A stretch of DNA of 64,000 nt from Hymenolepis diminuta (taxonomy: Eukaryota; Platyhelminthes; Cestoda; Cyclophyllidea; Hymenolepididae). The DNA lies in NCBI GenBank assembly GCA_900708905.1, contig CAADRB010000047.1, positions 844,225-908,224 of the forward strand. Reading direction: 5' to 3'. A program made the translations under genes and the position numbers. The notes below the pieces were generated by a model. It did not search any database and was not told the DNA's origin. It saw only the letters and a program-made list of their open reading frames with translations. The first letter of the stretch is position 1, and each line of letters starts with the position of its first letter. Below are positions 13,001-24,600 of this stretch, in pieces.

Positions 13001-16000
13001 GCAATGCAGCACCCGTTATTTAGAGCTCTTAACAGCTAAGATGGGATTAATAAGAATGGGAAGAAAGACTAGGATAAAAAGTAAAGGGTTGGGCACTACA
13101 GATCGATCGTCAGAGTTTTCTCCAATCAGATCGATGAAGAGTCTAGTCTTGGAGCGCTTCAAGTGTTTTTCTTTTATTCATCGGTGTATATTAGGTGAAT
13201 TGTAAACGCACAGATTCTTCGTTAATTCCTATCAGTGGAGAAAGTAGTTGTTAACTCAAGAAATGTCTTAACCGGTAAGAGGAACAACCGATAGTGCTAT
13301 GTCGAATGTGTATTATTCGGTGTTCGGTATTGATAGCTTTGAATACTATCTGTTCACTGATTCAGCTGCAAATTAATGAAATCATACTTCTTATAGATCG
13401 TTGTGCTCTGCCAGCTGACTTCATCGGATAAATTTGTTTAACTAGGATACGTTCCTATTTATCTTATTTTAGCTGACCCAGATAAACCGTCTGGTCGTAT
13501 ACGTGGTCCCCTGAGGGTGAAAAATACAATGGTACCACCTCCCGCCTCTCCACCGCATTCTACTAGTATTCCTATAAAATCAGCGGGTGAGTATTACCCA
13601 TATTAGATTATTAAATTCAGCATCTCCTTAGTTTACAAAATCCTAGGGTTGTATATCGAAAGAATTAGTGAGAAAATAAACACACCAGGTTCCTTCTAAT
13701 TCAATCACAACATTATTTCTGTTTTGTTTCCGTTTTTCAGTGTTTTTCCTCTTTTATATTTTTCATTTTTTGCAGATGTATCATCAGCACCCAAGAGTAC
13801 TAGACGAGTTACTCTGCGAACCCGGAATACAGTGATGACGGCACCTTCTGCTTCCTTACACGAGCGAATTCGGACACCGCGGACATGCAAGGAGGCGGCT
13901 ATGGCAAAAATCATCCAGTGCTATGCTGAACTCTCCCTCAGTCCCAAATCAAAACGAGTGACTCAGCTGCCCACACGCACTCCTGTCGCTAGAAGGCACA
14001 CTGAAAAAGGTGAGTGTTTGAAGTAAACCCATACTGTCGATCCAGACCTGTTAGTAGGGCAAGAATAGTTGTCTATTTTTTGAATGGTAAATTATTGAGA
14101 GGTGTAGGAATTAAGAGTAGTTGTGTAAACTCAAATGGTGGGGTTGGTGGAGTTGTTAAGATGATGAATTCCTAACAGAGTGTCATGATTGGACGGATAC
14201 GCTGTATGGCCTCAACAAATTACATTCAACCATAATCACAAGTTTATTTCGTATCAGAACATACGTCACATCTATGATGTATCCTGTAGTGTCGTGTTAG
14301 TAGAAAGATTGGGGACACTGAAGCCAGGAAGAAGACGCAAGTTAATTGTTTTAATTGAGTGATTGGTTCTACATTTCCTTTGTCAATATATTTTGTAAGG
14401 TAGGACTAGGATATCTAATTCCTGCTGGTCTTATCTGCTCCCTAAATATCGCTAGGCTACAGATGACTCAGACCCAGACAGGGAGATATGGCAGAAGTGT
14501 AGTCTCAAGCACTTTATTAACTAAACAAAAATTATTTATAAATGAATACAAGTCTTCTTTATGGTACTGATTTTTGGTTTTCAAAACACCGCTGGTTTAA
14601 TAACGGTTTTTGCTCCGTATAATTTTCATATTGCCAAGAGCATTGTGCGCCCACGTTTTGATAAGGACGATGAGCGACTTACCGACATCCTGTTGGAATT
14701 CCTCAGCCCGGGACACCTTAACTTTTAGCTTTGTTTAATCGGTTTCCTGTCAATATCCTTTTGAAATAGTGAGAGTATACATTTGACACGCTTATATGGA
14801 CTATATTAATATTACTATTCAGTGTAGACAAGCTGTCGTAGATATTCAACTATGAAACTATATTTTGAATGTATTCTAGCACCGCCGGCGCCATCTAAAT
14901 CTCGCCGAAGGAGTCCAGCGAAGTCGAGACGAGATAGCTCTTCGGAATGCAGTTTTACTCCCTCTGAAGATGAAGATGAAGATGAATCCACTTCGGAAGA
15001 CACAGAACTTGAAGACGTTATTTCAGGGGAAGAATTATCTGAGTCGTCTGATGGTGGATCAGACAGTTCGGATGTCGTTTTGTCTCGTCGTAGAAGAAAT
15101 AGGCGACAAATAACGAGAAAGGTCCCACAAGTAAGTCACTTATCGTTTTTAAATCCATTTGATCATGAAAGTTACCATTCGTATAAAAGAAATAAACTTG
15201 TTTATGGAGACTTTTATGCTTCACTACTGCATTCCTGTGGTGGTTTATATCGAGTTCTCTCTTTAAATACCTTAATTTCAAGTTGAATTTAATTTTGAGA
15301 GTGAAAATTGAAATTGATGTCGGTTTTTATCGATGGCAATTTGTATTCATTTAACGGATTACCTTTTAAACAAATGGAATAAATAATATAGCTGTTGGAT
15401 AAAATTCCAAGGCCGACGCCTTGCATAATTTTGGGGTAAGGCCTACTATTAAGGCAATTAAATGTTATTATTGAGTTCTAGGATTTGTGGCTATTTGGGA
15501 AGCTAAGTTGGTTATAATAAGTGGCGACGAATGTATTACTTACCATCTCTGGAGATTTTAAAATGCTGAAAGTAAAGAAGTATTCGGTTCCTCAACAAAC
15601 AGAGGATTGCTCAATTCTTTACAAAAGGGTTGAGGACTTATCCGCAAAAGCAAAGGTTCTTTCCACAAAAATTGAGGCTAAAATGTCTTCAGATGTTTCT
15701 AATACATCTGGAACCACTGTTTCTCCTCATATTTCTAAAATTTCTACTCAATCTTGGCTGTATCTGTCTCTTCTAATGACTTTTCTACTGCAACTCTAAT
15801 TCAGGCGGCCAATAAGGACATGAAGTTTCACTCATTAGTCAGAGTTAGTTTAAAACTACGAGCCTCACACACTCTGTGATGTCTACGCCTAAGGTCGTTC
15901 CAGCCTAACTTGCCTCCGAGCCTGCCGTGCCCATGCAGCAAACAGTTTCAAAATCTTATCTGCCTAATCGCCAGAAAGACTAAATATGCAGCTTAATGGG

Positions 16001-19000
16001 ACATATAATGGATCGTTGTACTTTTGCCTCCGACAGAATTCATACATCATCTACCATGATCAAGTCCCAAAAATATCTTGGTCAGTGTAGCCATAATCGA
16101 GCCAAACCGAAGCTTAATGTCTGTCCTAAGCCATCGGAATTGGTGGATGATAAATGTAAGGAACTCGCGGAAGTCGGTCTTGATAAACCTGTTTCCCAGC
16201 CGAGTTGAACGTTATCAAAAGTGGTTGCATAAAATTCAGGCGAGGCTTCACTTTCTTATCATCAGGATCTCGTCCTTTCAAACTAAATTTCCTTGGTCAC
16301 ATATTGATCTCAATCTTGCTGGACATACTCAGGCAACCTCTTATTCTGGTGGATTCATATTCAAATTGCCCACTCTTAAATCTACCACAAGCCGGCACCA
16401 TTATCAATAGCCTCCTCATGACATTCGCGACTCATGTCATCCCCAAAATCATTGTTGCCCAGTTCTCTTCTACACTATTGGAAAAATTTTGTCGTGATCT
16501 TAATATCTCCCTTTCACATTCTCCTCTTAATCTCAATTTTCAGGATGAGCAGCTTGTTGACAAGGCGAAAAAGCAGCTTCTTCTATCATAAAGAGAGATA
16601 GTGGTAGGGATTCATAATCTTGTACATTTTAGGAACACTTCATTTTGGTGTCCAAATCTAGATGCGATATCACAAAAATCTCCCTTCTCGGTACGCGGCT
16701 TTAACTTTAGATTTATCTGAACGTTGTTACCCCCCTCCACCGCGGAATTGCGGAACTCCGGAGTTGCAGTGCAATCATCCGCCCGATCGACTCACTTCAG
16801 AAGACCTCGAGAAATATTCAAGGTGAATCCAACGCTCAAATGTATGGATAAATAATTTTCACCGGGTGTGGTTTTGGATAAAAGTGAATAATTTTCAACC
16901 AAGAAAATTCAAGCTAACAAATTATTGTTAATTAAATGTACAACTTGCATTTTCGTTGCTCAGCATAATTTTGAGTAAATTGCGGAGGTTTGCTTAATCC
17001 GATGTTACTATTTGAGTTCGCAAAATTTGGCTATTTTTAAGGCTAACTGATTTATAACAAATGCATTTGAAGACTTAGGTAAAAATTTCTATCATATTCG
17101 GTGTTTTCTTTCAATTGTTCTGAGATGCATTTTACTTCATCAAAATTACTCGCCAAGAAATTTTCTTCCATGGTAGGTCCTATTTGTGTGAGTATTTTTG
17201 TTTTATTTCATCGATGCGTAGAAGTCTCCAATGTTTCAGTGTTTCTTATCTATTGAGAACTCCACTGAATTACTTTGACTTACGAAAATGGGAAGCTTGG
17301 GCTATCAAGGATGTTCACTCTTTCTTGCTTTTCTAGCGAATCAGTTCACTGATTCACCACTATAGTGATTCTCTAAATTTTTATGGATTCCAGAAAACAG
17401 TTTCGTCTGGAATTTTCAAGAGTTGAGTAACTGAATTTGTTTTATTGTATAACAAATCTTGAAAGGGTTTATTTTTTAACTATTGTCATCTATCTTTTTC
17501 AATCAATTCTAGACTCCTGTTGCCAGCCAAGCATTTATACCTCGCCGAACAACTGCGACTGAAATAAATCGTGACACTCTGAATGCAAAGTGTGCCTTTA
17601 TTGTACATATATAGCATCCCTATGTCTAATTTTTCTCCTCCAACTGATTTTTTATTCCTTCCAGACTTCATGCGTCAAGGGTTTCAAGTGACTGCCTACC
17701 TTGTCGTGAACAAGAGTTCGATACTGTCTTCGAATTTCTCTTTGAACATCTTCAAAACCGCACTGGAGGGTAAACTTTCTGTTGTTTCTTCACGAACATG
17801 TTCCAGCCTCTTTTAGAATAATTGCCTAGCAAATATCAATGGTCTTTGTAAATTTAGCTGCATTGTTTTACTTTTTTCATTGATTTTGAGTTGGAGTGGA
17901 TCTCAGATTATTTTTTTGTCCTTTTGTGATTTCAGTGGCTTTGATTCCCAAGTCTCATATTGGGTAGTGGAAGATATTCGGGGCTCAAAGTAGTGCTAAT
18001 CTCGTCAGTAAAGATACTTAAAGAGCTCGATCGTGTTAACAAATGTTCTTTCTAAAGGCTAACAGGATACCACAGTCTTTTTCAGAACAGTTAGATGAAG
18101 AATTCAGTTGGATAAATGTGCCTTGAACAAATGTGGTGGAATTAGAGGAAAGAAGAAAGGGATAGGAAGAGGAATTGGAATCGGAAGGGAAAAAAGTGGC
18201 AGTATTGAGAAAATGGAATCCGGGTTGTGCTAAAGAAGGTCTATTGAGGTACTCTAAGAGTGTTGGCATGTCGATGCACAGAGGTATGTGCGTAATATAG
18301 ATTTCTCTAGCTTTAAATTTGCATCCTACCACTTCCATTGACCAATACCTACAAGGTAGGTTAATCATTCTTTTCATTAAATGTGTAATTATGGATTTTC
18401 GTTAGTAACCTTTGACCACTAGCTCACATGCTTATGTTGATTATTTTACCTAGAGTATTGGTTTTAATAACCGTGGAGTTGTCTTTAATCTTTGACGGTT
18501 AAAGTCTTCATACGCACTTATCTTTCAGATGTATGTACATTTCCGGAGTTCCCGGGACAGGCAAAACTGCGACTGTCAACGCCGCCGCGAAGAGCATGGC
18601 CGGTTGTGTAGATGAAGACGGAGACGATGTTATTCCTCCCTTTGACTTCGTCACTGTCAATGGCATGCAGGTCTCTGAGCCCAGACAGGTCTACGTTCAT
18701 ATCTATGAGGTATGTCCTAAATTCTTAACACTCGAAGGTGAAATTCGATCAAGTTCCCTATTTTGATTAAGATTAGTGGTTCAACATTAGAAGTTTATAA
18801 ATCAAATTCATTCGAATTTAGGACATCAGATCAAATCTGAGGTGTTATTAGATTTTTGCAACGCTACATTTCCCCTATATTCCCATTTTTCAATTTCCAA
18901 CAATTTAGCCGTTAATGATTGCTTATTTCGTCTTTTGTAGACGTTTATTATAAGTCCTTTGCTCAACTACAATTTTGACCCCTACCTATTCCGTGACTGT

Positions 19001-21646
19001 ACCCTCTATTTAATACCAGTCTTCACTATGACAATGAGATTGGGAAGAGAGATCGCTGGTTGAGGAGCTTTATTGGATATTAGGGGAAAGCTAAGAGGAA
19101 TGAGAGAGACTGTGAGCGCGAAGGAGATAGCAGATCTAGTTCGTGTGTACACGGCTATTTATGTAGGGGAATAAGTATGTCTTTAAGTAAAAAGGAAACA
19201 GTCCAAGAAAGAATTAAGGTGTATGAGTGGAACCTTGCCAACAGTGACATTCTCAGCGCACTTTGAGAAGGGCTTAGCCTGAATCAATCAACTGGATTGA
19301 CTAGGTGTGACCGAGTTCTTTTCTATCATAGATAGTGAGTACAATGGGAGAACATTTTAAATACAATCAGCTTTATATCTTACTTGAATTTGATAAGATG
19401 CATGATTTTATTATATTCTCCCCCATATACTGGATGTTTCCACAAGTTCTACCTAACCTGTTTATCGCATTCAACAGCCACTAGCCTCCTCTCCCCACCC
19501 GGCAAGAGAGAGATCTAGTCAATCTAACGTAATTCTAATCTTGTCTGTATAGCTACTTTAAAAGTTCGACCAAATTAGCCTTACAAAACGAATGATCTTC
19601 CTAAAGTCTGACAGGACACAATACCCTTTCCTGAATAAGAAGGCCAGGAGTTGAGTTAGAAAAATGTATATTGAAAAGAGTAGTGAATCAGAGGAGGAGA
19701 AAATGGAAGAAAGTGGAAAGGCCTCAGTACTTAGCGAGAGCAGTCTGAGTTGTGAATATGGAAGGCCTATTCAGATACAATAAGGGGGTTGACGGATTTT
19801 GCGTTTATTATTTCATTTAGAACACCCAAAGGTCCCTACTCTGGCTTGAGTCATAGCGAACATTGAAGTTTCTCTGAGATTATGAGGGAGTTTTAATAAG
19901 ATTAATGTAATCGTAGGAAGAGTCTGATGTAATTATAGTCTCTGAATGTGGCTTATAGTCCTTCGTATCTAACGTGTTATTCCATTTGTATTCTTTTTAG
20001 GCTCTGAAGAAAAAGAAGGTATCTGCTCACAAGGCTTTGTCCCTTCTGGAAGCCGAGTTTTGTTCATCTTCGCGCTATCGCAACGCAAACGCCGCTCCAG
20101 CATGCGTCTTGCTTTTAGACGAATTGGATCTTCTCTGCTCCAAGCGTCAAGATGTCCTCTACGCTCTCTTCGATTGGGCCTGTCGTGATGGAGGCAAGAA
20201 AAAGGGTGACAGAAGACCTCTAATCATTCTCGCCGTGGCAAACACTATGGACCTGCCCGAACGTGTTCTGCACCATCGTGTTGCTAGTCGGCTGGGTCTG
20301 AATCGTCTGGCTTTTGCACCCTACTCTCATGATCAACTCGCGACTATTGTTAATGCCAGATTAGGACCGGAATTGAGTTCTTCATTTGATGTTGGTTAAC
20401 TCTTCATACTATTTATTATTTGCCAAGTATAGGGATTTTGTGGGAAAATCTGTATCATTTATCCTCTACATTCTTTAGCCGTTCTGGTAAAAGTATTTTT
20501 CTTTTTAATGTGAATCGTAGGTGAACTTAACATTTGAGTGATTTTTTGGTCAACCAGATACTCTATTTTATTACAGTTCCCATTCAATCATGTTTATCTT
20601 CTCCGGGGTATCGATAGTTTAGCGTCTAGCAAATAATTCTCTTCCGTCAATTATCGGTTACAATCAATCTGACATTACCGTCACTTTATTTAGTAAAGAA
20701 TTGATGACTCCAGAAATCTTTTGGTTAAAATTGATATGCAAAATGCAAGATATTGACTTCTAAGTTGGGATTTAATATCCAAACTAGGTCACTTTGCTCT
20801 ATAAACACCTGTACATGTTAACCTATATTGTATTATCTTCCCTGTGAAGACTTAACCGCTTATACGATAAATTTCTTAGATCTTGCCCATTTCTCTTCTG
20901 CTCAGAGCACTTAATATCATCGCTTGAGCGGCTTTAATATGATGGTAGCTTGGTGGTCTAATGTAAATTTGACCGAGTCCTAATCGAGGATACAATCGGT
21001 CTTATAGTTGGCTTTTGTCTCACCAGATTTTTTATTGCTTTGATTCAGTAAGGCTCGACATTATCTACTGATTACTAATAAATAGTGTGTGTTTTAGGCC
21101 AAAGCTATTGAGTTAGCTACACGAAAGGTGGCAGCCGTATCAGGAGATGCACGTCGTGCGTTGGATATTTGTCGCCGCGCTGCAGAAACGGCTCAACTTG
21201 AAGGTGGAAGGACGTTCACTACAACGATACAACATGTGAATGCCGCTCTGCGAGAAATGTTTACCTCTCCAGTTTTAACTGCTCTTCGATGTGTTTCCCA
21301 TTATGAAAGACTTCTGCTAAGGGCTATTGTTTCCGAAGTTTCAGCAAGAGGTGTTGAGGAGGTTATACTTTACCGGTGTTTACAACAGCTCTACGCTCTA
21401 TGCAATCTTGAAGGTAACTTAAAAATGAGCCGTTAACATCCGCATCCAGTATAGTTTATCAAATTTCTGCTTTTTACTACAGGCGTTCCTAAACCTTCGG
21501 ATACGGAAGTCTTTGCAATGTGTGCTTCTCTAGGTGCTTACAAATTAATTATGACGGAACCTTCTCGAAGGGACACAAACATGCTTCTAAGACTGAATTG
21601 CTCTCAGTCTGATGTGCTTTTTGCGCTTAAAGCCGCAGCGAATTAA
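10035..21646 (+). CDS. ORC1: Origin recognition complex subunit 1 (ORC1)
   Basis: AAA+ ATPase of the origin recognition complex, which binds replication origins in the nucleus and loads MCM with CDC6. Thirteen proposed exons: 10035-10080, 10307-10438, 10794-10892, 11721-11843, 13473-13586, 13776-14009, 14880-15130, 17513-17589, 17665-17769, 18529-18709, 20001-20390, 21098-21413, 21483-21646. They total 2232 nt, 743 residues, every phase joining. Seen: LPCREQEF before the ATPase; Walker A GVPGTGKT (400-407); Walker B LLLDELDLL (Asp494, Glu495); sensor 1 Asn535 in AVANTMDLPE; sensor 2 SGDARRALDICRRA (599 on); then the winged-helix domain to the C-terminus. Exons 3-6 each carry an RxxL..RNT motif, and exon 7 (residues 250-333) is basic then acidic Ser/Glu/Asp-rich. 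No BAH domain is seen, unlike human ORC1 (861 residues). Exons 7-13 are secure; exons 3-6 rest on phase and motif sharing; exons 1-2 are tentative, with a weak acceptor before 10307. Confidence 0.92.
10794..14009 (+). repeat. Four phase 1-1 ORC1 exons with a shared RxxL..RNT motif
   Basis: Exons 10794-10892, 11721-11843, 13473-13586 and 13776-14009 all start and end in phase 1. Each has one copy of a motif: KRPLRPRNT, RGSLKMRNT, RGPLRVKNT and RVTLRTRNT. Pro/Ser/Thr/His-rich sequence follows (for example HPIPSSHTP, VPPPASPPH, VMTAPSAS). The shared phase and the motif's similar position are what serial exon duplication would leave. The copies differ at most positions, so the duplication is old or the linkers evolve fast. 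Confidence 0.65.
15300..17075 (+). mobile_element. Ty3/gypsy-like LTR retrotransposon remnant in an ORC1 intron
   Basis: Sits in the 2.4-kb ORC1 intron 15131-17512. Two direct repeats, 15424-15520 and 16964-17060, share CATAATTTTG, TGAGTTC, TTTGTGGCTATTT or TTTGGCTATTT, and end in TTATAATAA or TTATAACAA; I read them as the ends of two decayed LTRs, whose left borders are unclear. Right after the first comes GTGGCGACGAATG, a primer-binding-site-like sequence. The internal part, only about 1.4 kb, holds a gag-like start (from 15521), a degenerate zinc knuckle (CSLMGHIMDRC near 15987-16019) and frameshifted traces of the protease to reverse-transcriptase linker (FPWSHIDLNLAGHTQ near 16290). Reverse transcriptase and integrase are missing. 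The element is dead and heavily deleted. Confidence 0.6.
18040..18262. repeat. ORC1 intronic repeat, copy A
   Basis: Matches 19588-19780 in another ORC1 intron, in the same orientation: TTCTTTCTAAAGGCTAACAG versus TTCCTAAAGTCTGACAGGA, then similar AATGTG..TTGAA, agaggaaagaag and GAAGGTCTATT or GAAGGCCTATT segments in order. Purine-rich, no coding capacity recognised. Confidence 0.5.
19588..19780. repeat. ORC1 intronic repeat, copy B
   Basis: Partner of 18040-18262. The upstream flank (ttcgaccaaattagccttac) also resembles sequence near 12455-12490 in another ORC1 intron, so the family may have a third member. Confidence 0.5.
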
Positions 21647-21690
21647 GAACCAGTGTTTCGATGTATGTGAAACAAATCTTGCGTCTATTT

Positions 21691-24600
21691 TTATATATTG
21701 AAATTGAAAAATATAGTAATCGATGTTTTTCTATACCGAAATGGCTTTGCTGATGCTAAGTAAACAGTGTTTGGCACACCCAATGTAAGAAGAATGAATA
21801 GACCGTCGTGATAGTTTAATTTCAAGGTACAAGTGCTACATGCTATTCGAATGGGTGCAATGAAAAATGGGGAAGGTTCACAGGGGACCAGCCGCGTAAC
21901 GGAAGAAGAATGAGGCTCCACGGAGGAATGCATTCTAAAAATTAGGGAATCAGATGTCTTTACTGCTTATTTCATTTAAGTAAAAGATTTCATGTTTATA
22001 GTTCAATAAGTACCCGTGTTGATAGATAGTTATAGCATTCCAGGCTGTTCTTAAAAGGCACATCGACGGATAAACTGGAAAGAAATAGCAAATAAGCTCA
22101 TTTGAAGAGGGAAATATATTACTTAATTCCAATTAGGTAGGAACTTACCCAGAGCCACTAACTGCCATAACAGTAGACGTTACCGTAAGACGATGAGTGC
22201 AGGACGAAACAATTACCTGTAAAACAGAAACAGAAGTGTTAATAAATATACAATTTGACTGTAGGTAGTCAAGCCATCTTCATGCAATATGCTACTATTA
22301 ATAGGATAAGTAGCATGGCAGTGTGGACCTACGTCGAATCCACTATAAGCAAACCAAAGTGACTAAAGCGAGAAATTTCACCAAATAATAATGAATAGCG
22401 GGAAAAGCAAGGAGGTCGGGTAAGAACTTACACTAGCAATGTAGGGAGTTTGTTCCTTGAATTTGGGATCACTGCCTTCAGGGATTAAGTAGCGGTTAAC
22501 AATGTAGGCCATTCCTGCTGTCAGCCAGACGGTAATCACTTCACCCAAAAGTCGTGGGATGAGACCTCTGAGAAGGAATAAGAGATATATCATAATTACT
22601 ACATGTTTTGATGATTCAATTCTACTAAGCGACAAAACTTGTACTAGAAAAAAATATGCCACCAGTTATGACCTGATGTAAGGAAAATGATCCATTTTAA
22701 TGAGTTCTAATTGTCTGATATAATCAACTACCGTGAATTTGGAAAAAACCTGTTTTAAGGTGAAGATTTCACTCAGGAAATTTACACTCAAATGGCCCCT
22801 GTCTTTTTTCTAAGAGATTTAGAACCAACACATCTATCTTGATTTCTGCTTCTCCTTGGTAACTTTCGCTCGTCATAGTATTGCCTTCTCTATATATCAT
22901 TTAGCGGTAGAGATGGTTATAAGTCAGAGATGATAGCTTACATAAACCGCACTCTCCTGATCTGAACTGCGTCCATCTTATAATACTCAATGTAAAGAAT
23001 TAACTCAGAAAAAAGTGCTGATATCGAAAGTAGATTTAAGATAGTGATTAATAGCAGTAATTAGGGAAAGACACAACGGAAGGCCTACAGAAATTTAATT
23101 ACCAAGATTAACATCAAATGAGAATTCGAAAATAGATTAGGTTGAAGAGGACCTACAACAGTTCTTAGAAGGATTCTAAAAAGGATATCTGTAAAAAAAA
23201 CTTATCACCGCACAGAAAGTCAAGCATCAAGACGTTCATTCAATTCATTCACATTTAACGCAGATGTGAAACACATTTAACCTGCTAATTACCGAGGAAA
23301 GGGTTCAGTCAACATAAGAAACAATAATAGATAGGTGCGCCACACAAATCGGTTAGGCACGCAGGGCACAACCTATGATAACTGCTAACAAATTACGACC
23401 ATTTTCAGCATCAAGCACATACATTGACAGGTAAGAACGCGACAGGCAGAACAATTTAGCCTTGATAAAGACAGTGATTAATTCTGTTTCCGGTTTTACT
23501 GCTTGCAACAGGAACGAAAAAGTGCGGATTCCAACTGGCACAATAAGGTAAAATAGAAGAAAAAGAGGAGGCAAATAGAGGGCGCAAAAATGTTAAACAA
23601 AAAATGCTCAGATTGAGAGATGAATAAAATCAAATTTAGTGATAAAAGGTACTTAGCTACATGAGTAAATGAGAGGAAATCATTTGAATATGAGTATCCT
23701 GATGAAATTGAATCTATAGAAAGTAGACTACCTGGTGATTCTCTGCCTGTTACTCCCTCATTTTTAAGGCGAATTTTATTTGCAATACCAACGCATCTAC
23801 ATGTTTCCACATGATTAAAATTTGTAAAACTGCTTTGCTTCGCCTATGGATAATGATAATAGAGGCGATAACATTACAAAACATATCGCACATACTACAG
23901 AATATTTCTCAATACATTTAGACCATGAAAAGAAGGCTTAAATGAAGATTTTGGCCAAGAAGATCTAATTCTATCCTCCATATCCAATACGGGTGATAAT
24001 CTTAAACAAAATTGGGTATCGAATCCATACCATTAGTGAGAAGATGGACGCAGATGTAGATAAATATAACCAAAAAAGAGGAAGAATTCAAAAGGGCCAT
24101 ATTTCATCAATGCTGAGCAGGATGATTGATCATGGATGTGCATCGAATGAATGTTCTACTAAAAATTCTAATACCTTCTTGAGCGGCTCTTCAAAAAAAA
24201 GCACACATGTTTTAAACATTACGCCTTACTATACGCGATTTAATAAAACGAAAGCATTCTTATGGGTACTCGGAAGTAGCCCTACCTACCACCAGAATGA
24301 CAAATATTGAACAAGAGAAATGTGGTACAGGGAGTTTATCTACTAGAAGCAAGACATCTTCTCTCCTTTCAGACTTATAAATTTGGGTTTTATAATATAA
24401 ATCAGAAAGCAGAATTCGTAGATTCGGTTGCTTTAAGGTGAACGCCAATCATCTCAACAACACAGTTTCACATTAAAAACAGGATGTCGTGTATAAAATC
24501 CCCTGCATGGGTGAGAAAAAATGCCATAACCGGTACTGGAAAAGAACGCATGCCAATCAGTAAATTTCAAAACTGCTGCTTGCTTCTACGTGGTAATCTC

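Noticed and set aside
18036..18377. 113-residue reverse frame in an ORC1 intron
   Set aside because: Falls on a purine-rich repeat whose partner at 19588-19780 does not keep the frame; pyrimidine-rich complements tend to be open by chance.
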